From: Microglena sp. YARC
Taxonomy: Eukaryota; Chlorophyta; Chlorophyceae; Chlamydomonadales; Chlamydomonadaceae
Direction of reading: 5' to 3'
Assembly: GCA_022414725.1 (NCBI GenBank)
Contig: CM039466.1
Coordinates: forward strand, 14,916,287-14,980,286
DNA: 64,000 nt
The notes beneath the pieces are model-generated. The model was not told where the DNA came from. It ran no database searches and was given only the letters and a program-made list of their open reading frames with translations. This document shows, piece by piece, positions 8,837 through 17,486 of this stretch (the first letter of the stretch is position 1; every line of letters begins with the position of its first letter). Both the position numbers and the translations under genes were made by a program.

Positions 8837-11813
8837 GTCCGTACCGCACCTTAGGCGCCAAGTAGGGATACTGCCGATCGTCTGCAAGGTTGTTTTTTAT
8901 GTCGACTTGCCATCAAAAGTTTCTGTCTCTAGAGATATGCAATATGCTCAGTGAACTATCTCGTCATGATCTTGACTGATTTTCAGCACTCCAATGGGAC
9001 CACCCAACTTGGCTGGCTGGCTGGCTAGCTGGCTATGGGAAGCTGAAATGTTATGTTTTCTCTGGTTCCACTCAATATTATGGGGTCTGCTGATGTATTG
9101 TGAAGAAAGAGATCATTTGCTGTTAGATGAGCTAACTTACACTTCATTTCACGGGGGCGGAGTCCCCCCTCCCCCCTCCCCCCCCCCTTTCATAAATATT
9201 TCTACTTTTTCACGGTATTTGTTTTTTGCACCCTACCTCCTAGGCTCAGGATTAATATCTGCTTAGGGGATATTGAATGTGGTTCAAAATGGAACTGCCC
9301 AGTTATCTTTTGCTCCAGATTTTGAAATTGTTGCTAAATTTAGTGCACTGTATTGTTTTTGACACTTTATTTTGACTTCCGCCAAGTTCAATAACCGCCA
9401 ACTTAACTGGCGCTCAAGGTTTATCCCCCCCAAGCCCAACCCCTCTTTCTACCCACTTAGATATATCATATCCACCCACCAACTGTCTTAAACTCCCACC
9501 CATTTCCCTGCCGCTCACCAACCCTCCAACCCACCATCTGTTTTAAACTCCCACCCATTTCCCTGCCGCTCACCAACCCTCCAACCCACCAACTGTCTTA
9601 AACTCCCACCCATTTCCCTGCCGCTCACCAACCCTCCAACCCACCATCTGTTTTAAACTCCCACCCGTTTCCCTGCCGCTCACCAACCCTCCAACCCACC
9701 AACTGTCTTAAACTCCCACCCATTTCCCTGCCGCTCACCAACCCACGAACCCACAAACCTACCCACGATTACATCCAGTCATATCACTACCCACCCTCTC
9801 ACCTGCCCACCCACCCATCGACCATCCAGCACCCACCTCCACTCAACCCACCAACCAGGCCTCCACACACGCACCTACCCACCAACCGACCAACCCAATC
9901 CAACCCAAGAACCAACCCAACCCAACCCAAACCAACCCAACCCAACCCAACCCAACCCAACCCAACCCAACCCAACCCAACCACCCTTTGCACATTTGCA
10001 GCCGCCCTTGGCACTCACTATGAGGAGATGAACACGCTGTTCTGCTTCTGGTGCTACTTCCTACCCCTACCGACATCTTCACCCAGTCAAATCACCACCC
10101 ACCTGCCCACCAACCAACCACCCAACCGCTCACCCTGTGCACCTGTGCGGTCGCCCCTGGCACCTACCCACCAACCCTCATGACCATCCACCACCTACCC
10201 ACCCACCCCACCAACTGCCCACCCTTCACACCTGTGCAGCTGCCCTTGGCTGTCACCAACCCACCCATCAACCGACCAACCCAACCGACCAACCCAACTG
10301 ACCAACCCAACCACCCAACCCAACCTCCCACCCTTTGCACCTGTGCAGCCGCCCTTGGCACTCACCAACCCACCCATCAACCTACCAACCCAACCAACCA
10401 ACCCAACTGAACAACCCAACCGACCAACCTAACCTTCCACCCTGTGCACATGTGCAGCCGCCCTTGGCACTCACTCCGAGGAGATGAACACGCTGTTCCG
10501 CTTCTGGTGCTACTTCCTGCGTGACAACTACAACGAGACCATGTACGACGACTTCTGCAGACTGGCACTGGAGGATGCTTACAACAAGTATCACTACGGC
10601 ATGGAGTGCCTGTTCCGCTTCTTCAGCTATGGCCTGGAGCTGAAGTTCAAGCTGGAGCTGTACAAGGAGTTTGAGAAGATGGTTTTGAAGGTGACTGCTG
10701 GTTGGGGACAGGGGTTAGGGGGATGTGTTTGTGTGGGGGATAGTTGAGGTGGGATGGGGTGAGGTATGGGGTGGGGTGGGGTATCAGGCATGATTCAGGG
10801 GCAAATGCTGGTGCTCAGGAAGTGGCTGAGCCCAAGCACGGGGGGAAGGTGCTGCCTAGAAGCTGCTATGCATAGCCCCCAAAATAATCACTGCTGGTGG
10901 GGCCAGCATACTTATCAGCTCTGTCCTGTAGCCTCTGGAGTCTTTAAGGAAGGACTATTTGTTCATCATTTGTTCATTTCCCTCCCTCTCTTGCCCACAC
11001 ACAAATCAAAATGTGATATTCACTACGTTTGCTCCCTCTCTCTTTCCCTCCCTCCCCCCCTCCCTCCCTCCCTCTCCTGCCCCCACACAAAGGCAGCGTC
11101 AAAATGTGATGTTCACCATGTTTGCTCCCTCCCTCGTTCCTACTATCCCTTTGCTCACTCAATCACTCAATCACTCACTCACCCACTCGCTCTCCCTCCC
11201 TCACTCACTCACTCACTCTTTCACTCACTCACTCTTTCACTCACTCACTCACTCACTCACTCTTTCACTCACTCACTCACTCACTCACTCGCTCGCTCGC
11301 TCGCTCGCTCGCCCTGCCCCCTCCCTCCACCCCTCCACTTTGAAATGGGCTTGGCAGCGTCAAAAATGTAATAACCCCCTTTTATCTCCCTCCCCCCCCC
11401 CCCTCCCTCCCTCCCTCCCTCCCTCCCTCCCTCCCTCCCTCTCTTGCTCCCACCTCCCTCCTTGCTCCCTCCCTCACTCGCCCTGACCCCTTCCCCCCTC
11501 CCTTCCCCCCACCCTTCCCCTCCAGGACTATGAAATGGGCAGCCTCTACGGACTGGAGAAGTTCTGGGCATTCCATCACTACAGCGGCATTCCCAAGGAC
11601 ATGGTGGTGGAACTTGAGCCCAAGCTGAAGAGCCTGCTGGAGGGAGAGTACAAGACCCTGGACCTCTTCAAAAAGGAGAATGCCCGTCGACGGGCTGCTG
11701 CTGAGAAGGAGTCTAGCGCAAAGGCAACCATCACTTCTACCGCCCCTATTGGTGGCAAGGCATTATCGGGCCAAGGGGAGACGGAGGCTAGCAGCACGGC
11801 TGGCTTGGCTTGA
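2..11813 (+). CDS. LARP1: LARP1-like La-related protein, 3' part of gene (7 exons)
   Basis: LARP1 is a cytoplasmic RNA-binding protein that controls 5'TOP mRNA translation and stability; its C-terminal DM15 repeats bind the cap and the adjacent TOP sequence. Exons read here: 2-379 (end of a La-type module, [15 protein letters not shown], then Ala/Pro-rich and Asp/Glu-rich linkers), 1788-1982 ([14 protein letters not shown] and [17 protein letters not shown], like the conserved LARP1 linker), 3334-3536 (QQLAARK and ARFYS), an exon ending at 6656, 8536-8744 (first DM15, [18 protein letters not shown]), 10458-10690 (second DM15, [18 protein letters not shown]) and 11526-11813 (third DM15, [17 protein letters not shown], then a basic tail and TGA). 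Phases agree at the last three junctions (2, 1, 0) and at the first two (0, 0). The 5' end lies outside the window, and the acceptor of the 6656 exon is not resolved. The WAFHHY form is closer to plant than animal LARP1. Confidence 0.9.
436..620. repeat. AT-rich tandem repeat in LARP1 intron
   Basis: Degenerate unit of about 30-45 bp built on TGTGCATGCATGAAGACAT, five to six copies, directly after the 379 donor. Confidence 0.6.
765..985. repeat. Minisatellite, unit about 39 bp
   Basis: Six to seven imperfect copies of a unit containing ACCTGTACTGCCCTGTGGAA. It abuts the left end of the inverted-repeat element at 982. Confidence 0.75.
982..1163. mobile_element. MITE-like element, family A copy 1
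   Basis: The left end GCTATAGTTTTTCTTTTCAG is mirrored by the right end CTGAAAAGAATAGCCC. The next inward block GCTACCAGTAGC mirrors GCTGCTGCTCGTAGC. The interior carries GGCTTAGCACAGTGGCTGGC, shared with the copies near 12.9, 17.0 and 53.2 kb. There is no coding capacity, so this is a non-autonomous element. No target-site duplication is clear. Confidence 0.6.
1318..1490. repeat. AACCCACAACCAAT simple repeat
   Basis: About twelve copies of a 14-bp-like unit. Related AACCCACAAACAATGACC repeats fill 1660-1775, directly before the 1788 exon. Confidence 0.75.
1608..1665 (+). repeat. Copy of the 5' edge of the LARP1 1788 exon
   Basis: Matches 1781-1835 at most positions, including the intron end TTGTAAG/TTGTAGG, CTCCGAAGTGGTGT and CAGTGAAAAACCCA, then breaks off into CAACC repeats. 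It looks like a tandem copy of acceptor plus exon start. The acceptor reads AAG here rather than TAG. Confidence 0.65.
2030..2760 (+). repeat. Array of decayed copies of the 3' edge of the LARP1 1788-1982 exon
   Basis: Copies of the exon end (ATTGATGATGGACTTGCCAT, then ATGAACAGGAG) with the following donor GAGGTGAG recur near 2060-2110, 2235-2280, 2395-2440, 2540-2580 and 2680-2745. They are separated by G-rich spacers. Several keep an intact donor-like GAG|GTGAGG. Confidence 0.75.
2161..2207. repeat. 47-base G homopolymer
   Basis: An uninterrupted run of 47 G in the spacer of the exon-copy array; shorter G runs lie at 2598-2618 and 2770-2798. Run length is likely unreliable in any assembly. 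Confidence 0.9.
2955..3333 (+). repeat. Copies of the 5' edge of the LARP1 3334 exon
   Basis: Acceptor plus exon start (GCAGCAATTAGCAGCAAGG then GGGCAAGAAAGGG and a C-rich block) occurs near 2957 and 3117 before the copy at 3331 that I take as the real exon. Spacing is about 160 and 214 bp. The upstream copies would also serve as acceptors. Confidence 0.8.
3690..6115 (+). repeat. Array of copies of the 3' edge of the LARP1 3334-3536 exon
   Basis: About eleven copies of the exon end (ACTATCAGCACGGAAGCAGA, then GGCTC and a donor such as CGCAGGTGAG). They lie near 3735, 3985, 4110, 4465, 4580, 4715, 5000, 5150, 5265, 5580 and 6025. Each is followed by intron-like GAGAGCTGTGGTGGTGTGG. Many retain AG|GTGAG. 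This is the largest such array in the gene. Confidence 0.85.
6770..7060 (+). repeat. Copies of the 3' edge of the LARP1 exon ending at 6656
   Basis: The exon end GGTATGCTCGGATCCTCCCC, then AGCTCCTTCAGGAGCAA|GTAAGT, is repeated around 6803-6850 and 6987-7040 with good donors (CAAGTGAGTG). Flanking intron sequence (TGCATGGGCTGCTGGGTAGG) is repeated with it; unit about 185 bp. Confidence 0.8.
7262..8130 (+). repeat. Array of copies of the 5' edge of the first DM15 exon
   Basis: Six copies of intron end plus exon start (TGTGCAGCCGGAGTGGCTTC, then TTGGGAGG-TCTCCCCGTG and CCCACATGGGCTCC) precede the real exon at 8536. They begin near 7267, 7423, 7581, 7739, 7915 and 8083. The middle ones are spaced exactly 158 bp. 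All six keep a GCAG acceptor. Confidence 0.85.
8228..8500. repeat. Dispersed tandem repeat shared with 53.76-54.0 kb
   Basis: Two units of about 170 bp containing GATGGACATGCTCATTAGCC, CCATCATTGTCATCTCCATC and GGTAGCTCGTGGGAGTTGAC. The same unit occurs twice near 53780-54000. Confidence 0.75.
8785..8833. repeat. CTAT/CTGT tetranucleotide microsatellite
   Basis: About four CTAT then seven to eight CTGT units shortly after the 8744 donor. Confidence 0.85.
9430..9775. repeat. Minisatellite, unit 55 bp
   Basis: Five copies of a unit containing CATTTCCCTGCCGCTCACCA and AACCCACCA(A/T)CTGT, at 55-bp spacing (for example 9511, 9566, 9621). Confidence 0.85.
9885..10457 (+). repeat. Copies of the 5' edge of the second DM15 exon among AACCC repeats
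   Basis: Intron end plus exon start (TGCAGCCGCCCTTGGCACTC) recurs near 9995, 10145, 10230 and 10345 before the real exon at 10458. The first copy carries about 75 nt of exon (ATGAGGAGATGAACACGCTG and on to TGCTACTTCCT) before it breaks. Spacers are AACCCAACC and ACCCACCAACC repeats. Confidence 0.85.
11160..11440. repeat. CACT, GCTC and CCCT microsatellites
   Basis: CACT repeats 11160-11290, GCTC 11288-11312 and CCCT 11395-11442, in the last LARP1 intron. Confidence 0.9.
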
Positions 11814-11925
11814 ACGCATGAAGGCTTGAGTGTAGCAAAGTTGGCTTGGCTTGAACGCATGAAGGCGCGAATGCAGCAAGGTTGGCTTGGCTTGAATGCA
11901 TGAAAGCGTGAAGGCAGCAACCATA
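11801..11925 (+). repeat. Tandem copies of the LARP1 stop-codon region, unit 40 bp
   Basis: The end of the coding sequence (GGCTGGCTTGGCTTGAACGC, with TGA at 11811-11813) is repeated near 11841 and 11881, with a stray copy near 12190. This is a 3'-end counterpart of the exon-edge copies in the introns. Confidence 0.8.
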
Positions 11926-12097
11926 GACAGGCCACGTCAAATGGGGGTTAGCCATAAACGGTTCAAGGCATGAAGACACTGCAGCCAGTTTGGTGACCTC
12001 TACTGGGGGTAGCCCCCAAAAGAAACAGTAAAAGCTTCCGCCTATCATACTTGAAGGTGGTGGGTGTGGATGTGGGATAGACAAAGCTTCCACCTAC

Positions 12098-12160
12098 TTG
12101 AAGGTTGCTGAGGCGTTGTCCTTGATCCCGTGTAGCGACAGACCGTAGCCACCAATAGGA
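12098..12160 (-). pseudogene. Kinase exon remnant (third member of the kinase family)
   Basis: On the minus strand the sequence reads IGGYGLSLHGIKDNASATF followed by a donor AA|GTAGG. It is the same codon phase and position as the activation-segment exon ends of the kinase genes at 19036 and 56926 (CIGDYCLALHGIEGNKSATF; FIGDYGMCLQGIKDSAN). The downstream intron sequence (AAAGCTTCCACCTACTTGAA; ACCTATCATACTTGAAGGTG) also matches 18945-19042. Upstream homology fades and no other exons are visible, so it looks like a truncated duplicate. Confidence 0.65.
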
Positions 12161-12412
12161 GTAAGGCGAGAAGGGTCCAAGGCGTGAACGCAGCAAGGTT
12201 GGCTTGGCTTCAACACTGCAGCCAGTTGAGTGACCTCTGATAGGGGTAAGGCGAAAAGGGTCCAAGGCACGAAAAAGGCGGTTATAGGGTATGAGTAAAT
12301 AAATACTTAGGGAGCAAGGCCGTCAGCCAGCTTCAGCCAATGTCTATCATTAGCTCCCAGGCATTAGAGTTTTGCCGCATAGTCAATCTATATAAACAGA
12401 AGCCGCATTCAA

Positions 12413-12830
12413 ATTGCTCTGGCAGTGACTCACAGTCCTCCTGTACTAATAGTGCTCTGGCAGTACTTGTAGTGCTCTGGCAGTGACTCACAGTCCTCCT
12501 GTACTCCTAGGAAAAGAAAAAGAAAAAAAATAGGTTTCATGAAAGGGTGTGGTGGATAGGAAAAGAAAAAAAAGAGGTTTCATGAAAGGTCTTGGTGGGA
12601 GCATCTGGGTTATATATATTGTCTTCAAAGGCTATGCACCCCCTATGGGCCCAGTGGGAGTACTGGGGGGAGAAACCTTTCAAAGCATGGAAAATAGCGG
12701 GTGCAGACTCTGCCCGGCAGAGCCCTATATCACCCTCACAGTCCTCTTGTGCTTCTTGAAAAGAAAAAAACAGGTGCCATGAAAAAGCATGGTGGGGCGG
12801 GAGAAACCGTTCTAAGCATGAAGAATAGCG
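12413..12830. repeat. Short duplicated segments
   Basis: CTGGCAGTGACTCACAGTCC with TCCTGTACT recurs at 12421 and 12479. A GGAAAAGAAAA...GGTTTCATGAAAG block recurs at 12510, 12556 and 12758, with GGGGAGAAACC at 12667 and 12798. No coding signal. Confidence 0.6.
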
Positions 12831-12863
12831 GGGGCAGACTCTACCCGTTGCTTTTACATTAAG

Positions 12864-13035
12864 CTAGGAGCAGCAGCCTCCAAGCAGCTCCCTTGGCTGC
12901 TATTCAGCCAACCCCGACGCAACCTAGTGCATCTTGAAGCTGACACAATCAGCTGTTTAGAACTGCTGAAGTCGTGGTGCTTAGCCCGGTGGCTGGCTCA
13001 GGGAGATGCCTAGAAGCTGCTGCGTATAGCCGAAA
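12864..13035. mobile_element. MITE-like element, family A copy 2
   Basis: Left arm GAGCAGCAGCCTCCAAGCAG mirrors right arm GATGCCTAGAAGCTGCTGCG. The right end AGCCGAAAAGAAAAGCTAT matches the family terminus. The interior has CTTGAAGCTGACACAATCAG and GCTTAGCCCGGTGGCTGGCT as in other copies. Confidence 0.6.
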
Positions 13036-13693
13036 AGAAAAGCTATGCTCACCCTCATAAATATCTGGGTGGACGCAAGTAGAGATGGGTAGCCCTTCAA
13101 TTGGATTGGATTGTTACATGGTTGTTAAGCCAACTCTGGGCTGCTCACCGTCTTTCACCTGCGCAGCCATGTGCTGATCTAGTAGCTCACGCTAAGGCGC
13201 ATCAGGTTGCCTTTTAGATATTACTTAAGCACTGCCTAGCTACAATTCCAAGTCCCCTTCCGAGCTCAATAGGCGCCCACTAGGTGGCTTATCCTTGTCA
13301 GAGGGGTGAGTAGGTGTTTTCACGCACACTTAGGCAGACGTTAGAGATTTCGACCGAGTCGTGCGTATTTTCCTTCAGGGGGGCTTCACAAGTTTTCACA
13401 GGGACGTGCGGGTAAACACATAGGTGGGGAAAGGGGGGTGGGGTGTGGGGGGGGGGCTTAGCGTGTGTCACGTTAACTCTCTTACTACTTTGACCAACCC
13501 TGCACGCCATAGTTGAACCAAGACAAGCCCCCTCCACAACATCCGGGGGAATCCGCCAACCATCCTCAAAATCACAGGGTATGTACTAGCAATAAAGCAA
13601 CATACATAGTTATGGCATGGTAGGGCGTATGTAAGAATAATACTGGGGGGTAATGGGGTATCTTCCCCTTAGCTGGTCTTGTGCAGAAACATT

Positions 13694-13790
13694 TCCTTGT
13701 ACATGGTGATGAAATACTGGTTCTGCTTGTACATGGTGATGATATGCCATGGCATTGCCTAGTATTGCTTGTACATGGTGATGAAATACG
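13694..13790. repeat. Triple short direct repeat
   Basis: CTTGTACATGGTGATGA(A/T)AT occurs three times at about 30-48 bp spacing. Confidence 0.8.
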
Positions 13791-14579
13791 AATTGCACTT
13801 TTGGTGTTTGCAGTTCTCGGTTGTCTATCTCATACATGGCATCATCTAGGATTCATGTGTTAACCTCACTTCTCTTTCTTAACTAGGGTCTTGGTAGGTG
13901 AAGTTAAACAGTTGAATTCGAGATACGGTACATGGATGAGTCAATCCGTGTGTGTATTGGAACGGATGTTTCAATAGCTTGCTCTCATTAGATATATAAA
14001 TAATAATAACAATAACCATGTCGAACTCATGTAATAAACTACTAATTTTGAAATTACGTGGCTATAGTCAGGGCATAAGAATAATAATAAGAAGAAGAAG
14101 GATCCATGGTTAACTTGAACTTGGCTACATGGCTCCAGGGTGGTGTAATGTTCGTCAAGCAGCAGTGGCAGCAGTTGCTTACTTATCCGTTCAATTTAAT
14201 ATTGGGAGGGTCAAGAATCAATGTAGCATGGCATGGAATTATTATTCAACTTGGTGCCCTGTAAGGCTAATGAACTTATTAGCTCACTGACATCCCGAAG
14301 TTCCATGGAGGCAGGTGCGGCAACTCCCGAGGCTACAGTTGCTACTTTGCAACCTGCAGGAACTAGTGCGGAAGAGCAGATTTCCTTGTCAAGCACAATG
14401 CGCTGATATAATGAGCTACGAGAGTCACGAAGAAGCGAATTCTTCAAGGGGAAATCGTAGACATGCTCCAGGTCCCTAGACTGAGTCCACACTCCACAGG
14501 ACAGGGGGGAAACGACAAATGAAAACGCCGCGTCCACAGTCCGCAACCCTGAGATACATATGCGAAAAAGTGCCCTCAG

Positions 14580-14660
14580 AGGTAATCCGCCCCCGACGGG
14601 AATCGAACACGAGTCGGAACGATTTCAGGCCGGTCAGATTAACCGGCAATTTTGACCGGC
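14580..14660 (-). repeat. tRNA-like / SINE-like relic
   Basis: The minus strand holds TGTTCGATTCCCG, a good T-arm/B-box match, 45-50 nt downstream of GACCGG stems. A full cloverleaf does not fold convincingly. Confidence 0.3.
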
Positions 14661-14699
14661 GTTCTTGGGAAATTTAAAGATGTGAAGATTTGAAAAAAC

Positions 14700-14762
14700 A
14701 GCACCATAGCGCGTAATTACCGCATAGGTCTGTCTCCCTAAGGGAGCCGACAAACTAGCTTG
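14700..14762. repeat. Dispersed palindromic element, copy 1
   Basis: CGCATAGGTCTGTCTCCCTA with the palindrome CCCTAAGGG and GCCGACAAACTAG. A near-identical block lies at 28325-28376. Probably the end of a transposable element. Confidence 0.55.
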
Positions 14763-14959
14763 AACTTAGTTACCTGGCTCCAGCCAGCAATTTGGCTGCT
14801 CGCCGTCTTCGCTTGTAGCTTCATTCAGCAGTCTATCATATCCATGATTTAGAACCTCGATGATCCGACGAGTTATATGATTTCCAAGCAAATGCAATGT
14901 TTTAATTGCCAATAATAATTGTTACAAGGTTCTATACAGAATAAAATACTTCCCCCGTG

Positions 14960-15060
14960 CGATAGCCATGGAAACCATGGAGGATTCGAACACAAACCGA
15001 TCATTTGTATGCCCATGTCTCTTCACTGACATTTAAACCAGTTGTCAATTAATTGCCAGA
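14960..15060 (-). repeat. tRNA-derived SINE-like relic
   Basis: The minus strand has GTGTTCGAATCCTCC (B box) preceded by TGGTTTAAATGTCAGTGAAG, A-box-like, about 45 nt upstream. No stable cloverleaf. Confidence 0.3.
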
Positions 15061-15149
15061 GAAGTTGTGATTCTTGATTAATAAATCTGTATGTTCCCAG
15101 GGCGGCTGTCCTTTCTCCCCTACATATTTCTTTCCTCTTTTGGAATGAC

Positions 15150-15420
15150 CTAGTTTGTTTTTCAGGTTTGTGGAGGTGCCTTCAAAACCCTCGTGCTTCA
15201 TGTTAAAAAATGGGTGGTCGGTAGGCTGTGCTGCTATCCTGTCTCGGCAGTGATTAGCTGAGTTTATGTAACGAATCCTCTTTCATTCTCTCTCCACATG
15301 TTTGTAGGGATGTCTCAGACCCCCCCCCCCCCCCCCCCCCTTCCCGTTACAAAAAATTGAGTACAGGCAGTGCTGTCCTGTATCGGCATTGTTTTTGCTG
15401 AGTTTATGTTACAGACTCCT
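15150..15420. repeat. Dispersed repeat related to 52.0-53.1 kb
   Basis: GTTTGTGGAGGTGCCTTCAA, GGCTGTGCTGCTATCCTGTC and GCTGAGTTTATGTAACG are shared in the same order with copies near 52041, 52700 and 52985. It is partly repeated again at 15365-15420. Confidence 0.7.
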
Positions 15421-16029
15421 CTCTTTCTCTCACACACATTAAGTATGCTACTCGCGTACTCCTCTCTCTCAGCCACATATAATCCTTTAGTCTAGGGCAA
15501 GCGCACCCTTTGAGGCGAAAATCCTTGTAACAAACTTGAACTTCTCGTCCAGTGAAAAGTTTTAACGGATGCCTACCGTACTTAGGTGAGATTTTCTCCG
15601 CCTTTATTTTTGAATCCTCGCTTCCTATCAATAAAAATAGTCCAGAGTTAGCGGAAACCCGTGTAACAATCCAATCAAATCCAATAAAAACTGTCGATCC
15701 ACTAGATGACTGCTGGGAATGTAACTCGTGCACATGCTTCATCATAATTTGAAGATAGGGTCAAAGATTACATTTATAATGTTCCTGCCGAGGACGGCGG
15801 GCAGCCCTGAAGACTGGAGCCATGTAAACAAGTTCAAGGTCAAGTAGGTTTAAAGCAGAGAGTTTCTGGTTTAAAGCTCCACTAGCTTTGTCTTAATATA
15901 TTGAGGCATCAAGTGTATGTATGTCCAAATTAGGATATACAGGGGTAGGATATTTAGCCAAGTAGACTAAAGGGACTTGCCCAAACTTGTATAAAAAACA
16001 ATGAATTCTGGATGATCAGGGGGGACTCG

Positions 16030-16080
16030 TTCAATTAAGCAGTTGATCCCAGTGATAGATGGGTTCGAATCCGCTTAGTA
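16030..16080 (+). repeat. tRNA-like B-box relic
   Basis: GGGTTCGAATCCGC follows AAGCAGTTGATCCCAGTGAT. It is an isolated polymerase III B-box match. Confidence 0.25.
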
Positions 16081-16920
16081 TTAAATGCTCCCTGGTTTCC
16101 GTGGGTATCTCGTGGCTATCCGTGGAAGAAGGAGAGTAATCCAGAGTTGGCTGAAAAGCCATGTAACAATCCAATCCAACCTTACAAATAGGAAAGGCAG
16201 GTTACAAAAACTGGTGGACCGACCCCCGACAAATCGTCAACGACGGGGGCCCGAAGTTAGTGCTAAACAGATCATCTGATTTCACGTTTCTCGTCACATT
16301 TTTTAATAAATGAAACAACAGATGTTTCTCTCCTCCATGTTTCCATCCTCCATCAAATAACAAATGGATGAATGGGAGAAAGAGTATAACTTGAGCTCAG
16401 TTATATTGTTCATTTGTTCCAGCCATAAGGCAGCTTGCTGTTGTCAGCAGTTTCAACAACATTCAAAGCGTGCGCACAATATGAAGTCACTCCACACATA
16501 ATGAAATGCTGGATACACGAAATAATGAAATGAAATAATCAAAGAAAACAATAATGGAATAATCAATGTAAGAATCAAATGGAATGTAGGCATGGTAGAA
16601 TTCATGCAACAATCCAGGACTGTCATAATTAGGCAGGATCTATTAGGGGAAGGATATAAGAATGCTACAAACATATATTGTAAGAATTTAGTGCAGCCTG
16701 AAATCACGCACACCCCAGAGGGGTTAGTGCGTGAAATCACGCAAACTGTAACTGAGATGCACGTGATTTAACGCACATCCCATACCCCCTAGTCTGTCAC
16801 CAATATGGCACCAGAATAGCATTGTAATCATCCGTCATCATAATTACTTTTCCCACTGGGTGGCTTGCTCCTAGACACTATACTCTGGGAACGCTCAGGA
16901 AACAGCATGAACGATGCAGT

Positions 16921-17120
16921 GCTTTTCTTTTCGGCTTTTATGTGCAGCTTCTGGGCAGCTCTCTGAGCCAGCGACTACACTGCACCCCAATATTTTAGCA
17001 GTGCTGAACAGCTGATTGTATCATCTTCTAGGTGCACTAGCTTGCATTAGGTATGACTGAATAGCCAGTCAGGGGAGCTGTCAAGAAGCTGTTGCTCGTA
17101 GCTGAAAAGAAAAGCTATAG
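16921..17120. mobile_element. MITE-like element, family A copy 3
   Basis: The left end GCTTTTCTTTTCGGC and right end GCTGAAAAGAAAAGC are inverted complements at 14 of 15 positions. The next block GCAGCTTCTGGGCAGCTC mirrors GAGCTGTCAAGAAGCTG. This copy shows the terminal inverted repeat of the family best. Confidence 0.65.
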
Positions 17121-17159
17121 GACGATGGCCACACTCAATCACACCAGGACCAAAGCATA

Positions 17160-17330
17160 TAGCTCACCAGGTAGGCAGGAGTGAGCGAGCATAGCTCACA
17201 AGTCACAACGCTTCTACCAGAAGCTACACATGTGGAGGCCGCAGCCTTCGCTGCAGCCACCACTGGGAAGCAGTCACTGCTCCCCACCTCCTCATCCATG
17301 ATGTAGGAGTAAGAGGCACGCTTTTCCTCC
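17160..17330 (-). repeat. Downstream copy of the 3' coding end of kinase gene copy 1
   Basis: Repeats 17482-17645 at an offset of about 322 bp: TCACCAGGT(A/G)GGCAGGA, GCTGC(C)TTC(G/A)CTGCAGCC, GGGAAGCAGTCAC(T/C)GCTCC and CCACCTCCT. It duplicates the last roughly 50 codons and the TGA region. Confidence 0.8.
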
Positions 17331-17486
17331 GTGCAGTCTCACGGTAGTCCGAGCTCAGGTACAGTAGCGAAAGCAGAACACATAGTAACCATTTCCCAAT
17401 GCAAGCTTAACATGAATGTTCCTTCAAACCTACGCCCCGTGGCAAGGCGTAACATCTATTTTTGAGGCACCTTGGAGAAGGATATC

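Larger units (their letters stand above)
13036..16920. other. Intergenic region with repeat relics, no gene recognised
   Basis: No exon chain could be built. A minus-strand open stretch at 14211-14546 (111 codons) has no family I recognise. The region holds a triple CTTGTACATGGTGATGA repeat (13694-13790), RNA polymerase III B-box-like motifs (14595, 14990, 16063), a palindromic element at 14710-14760, a C run at 15319-15340 and a GTTTGTGGAGGTGCC repeat related to 52-53 kb. Confidence 0.5.

Noticed and set aside
14211..14546. 111-codon minus-strand open frame as a gene
   Set aside because: No homology recognised, no splice partners, and the surroundings are repeat relics; chance is likely at this length.
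14580..14660. Functional tRNA gene on the minus strand
   Set aside because: Only the T-arm is convincing; acceptor and anticodon stems do not pair.
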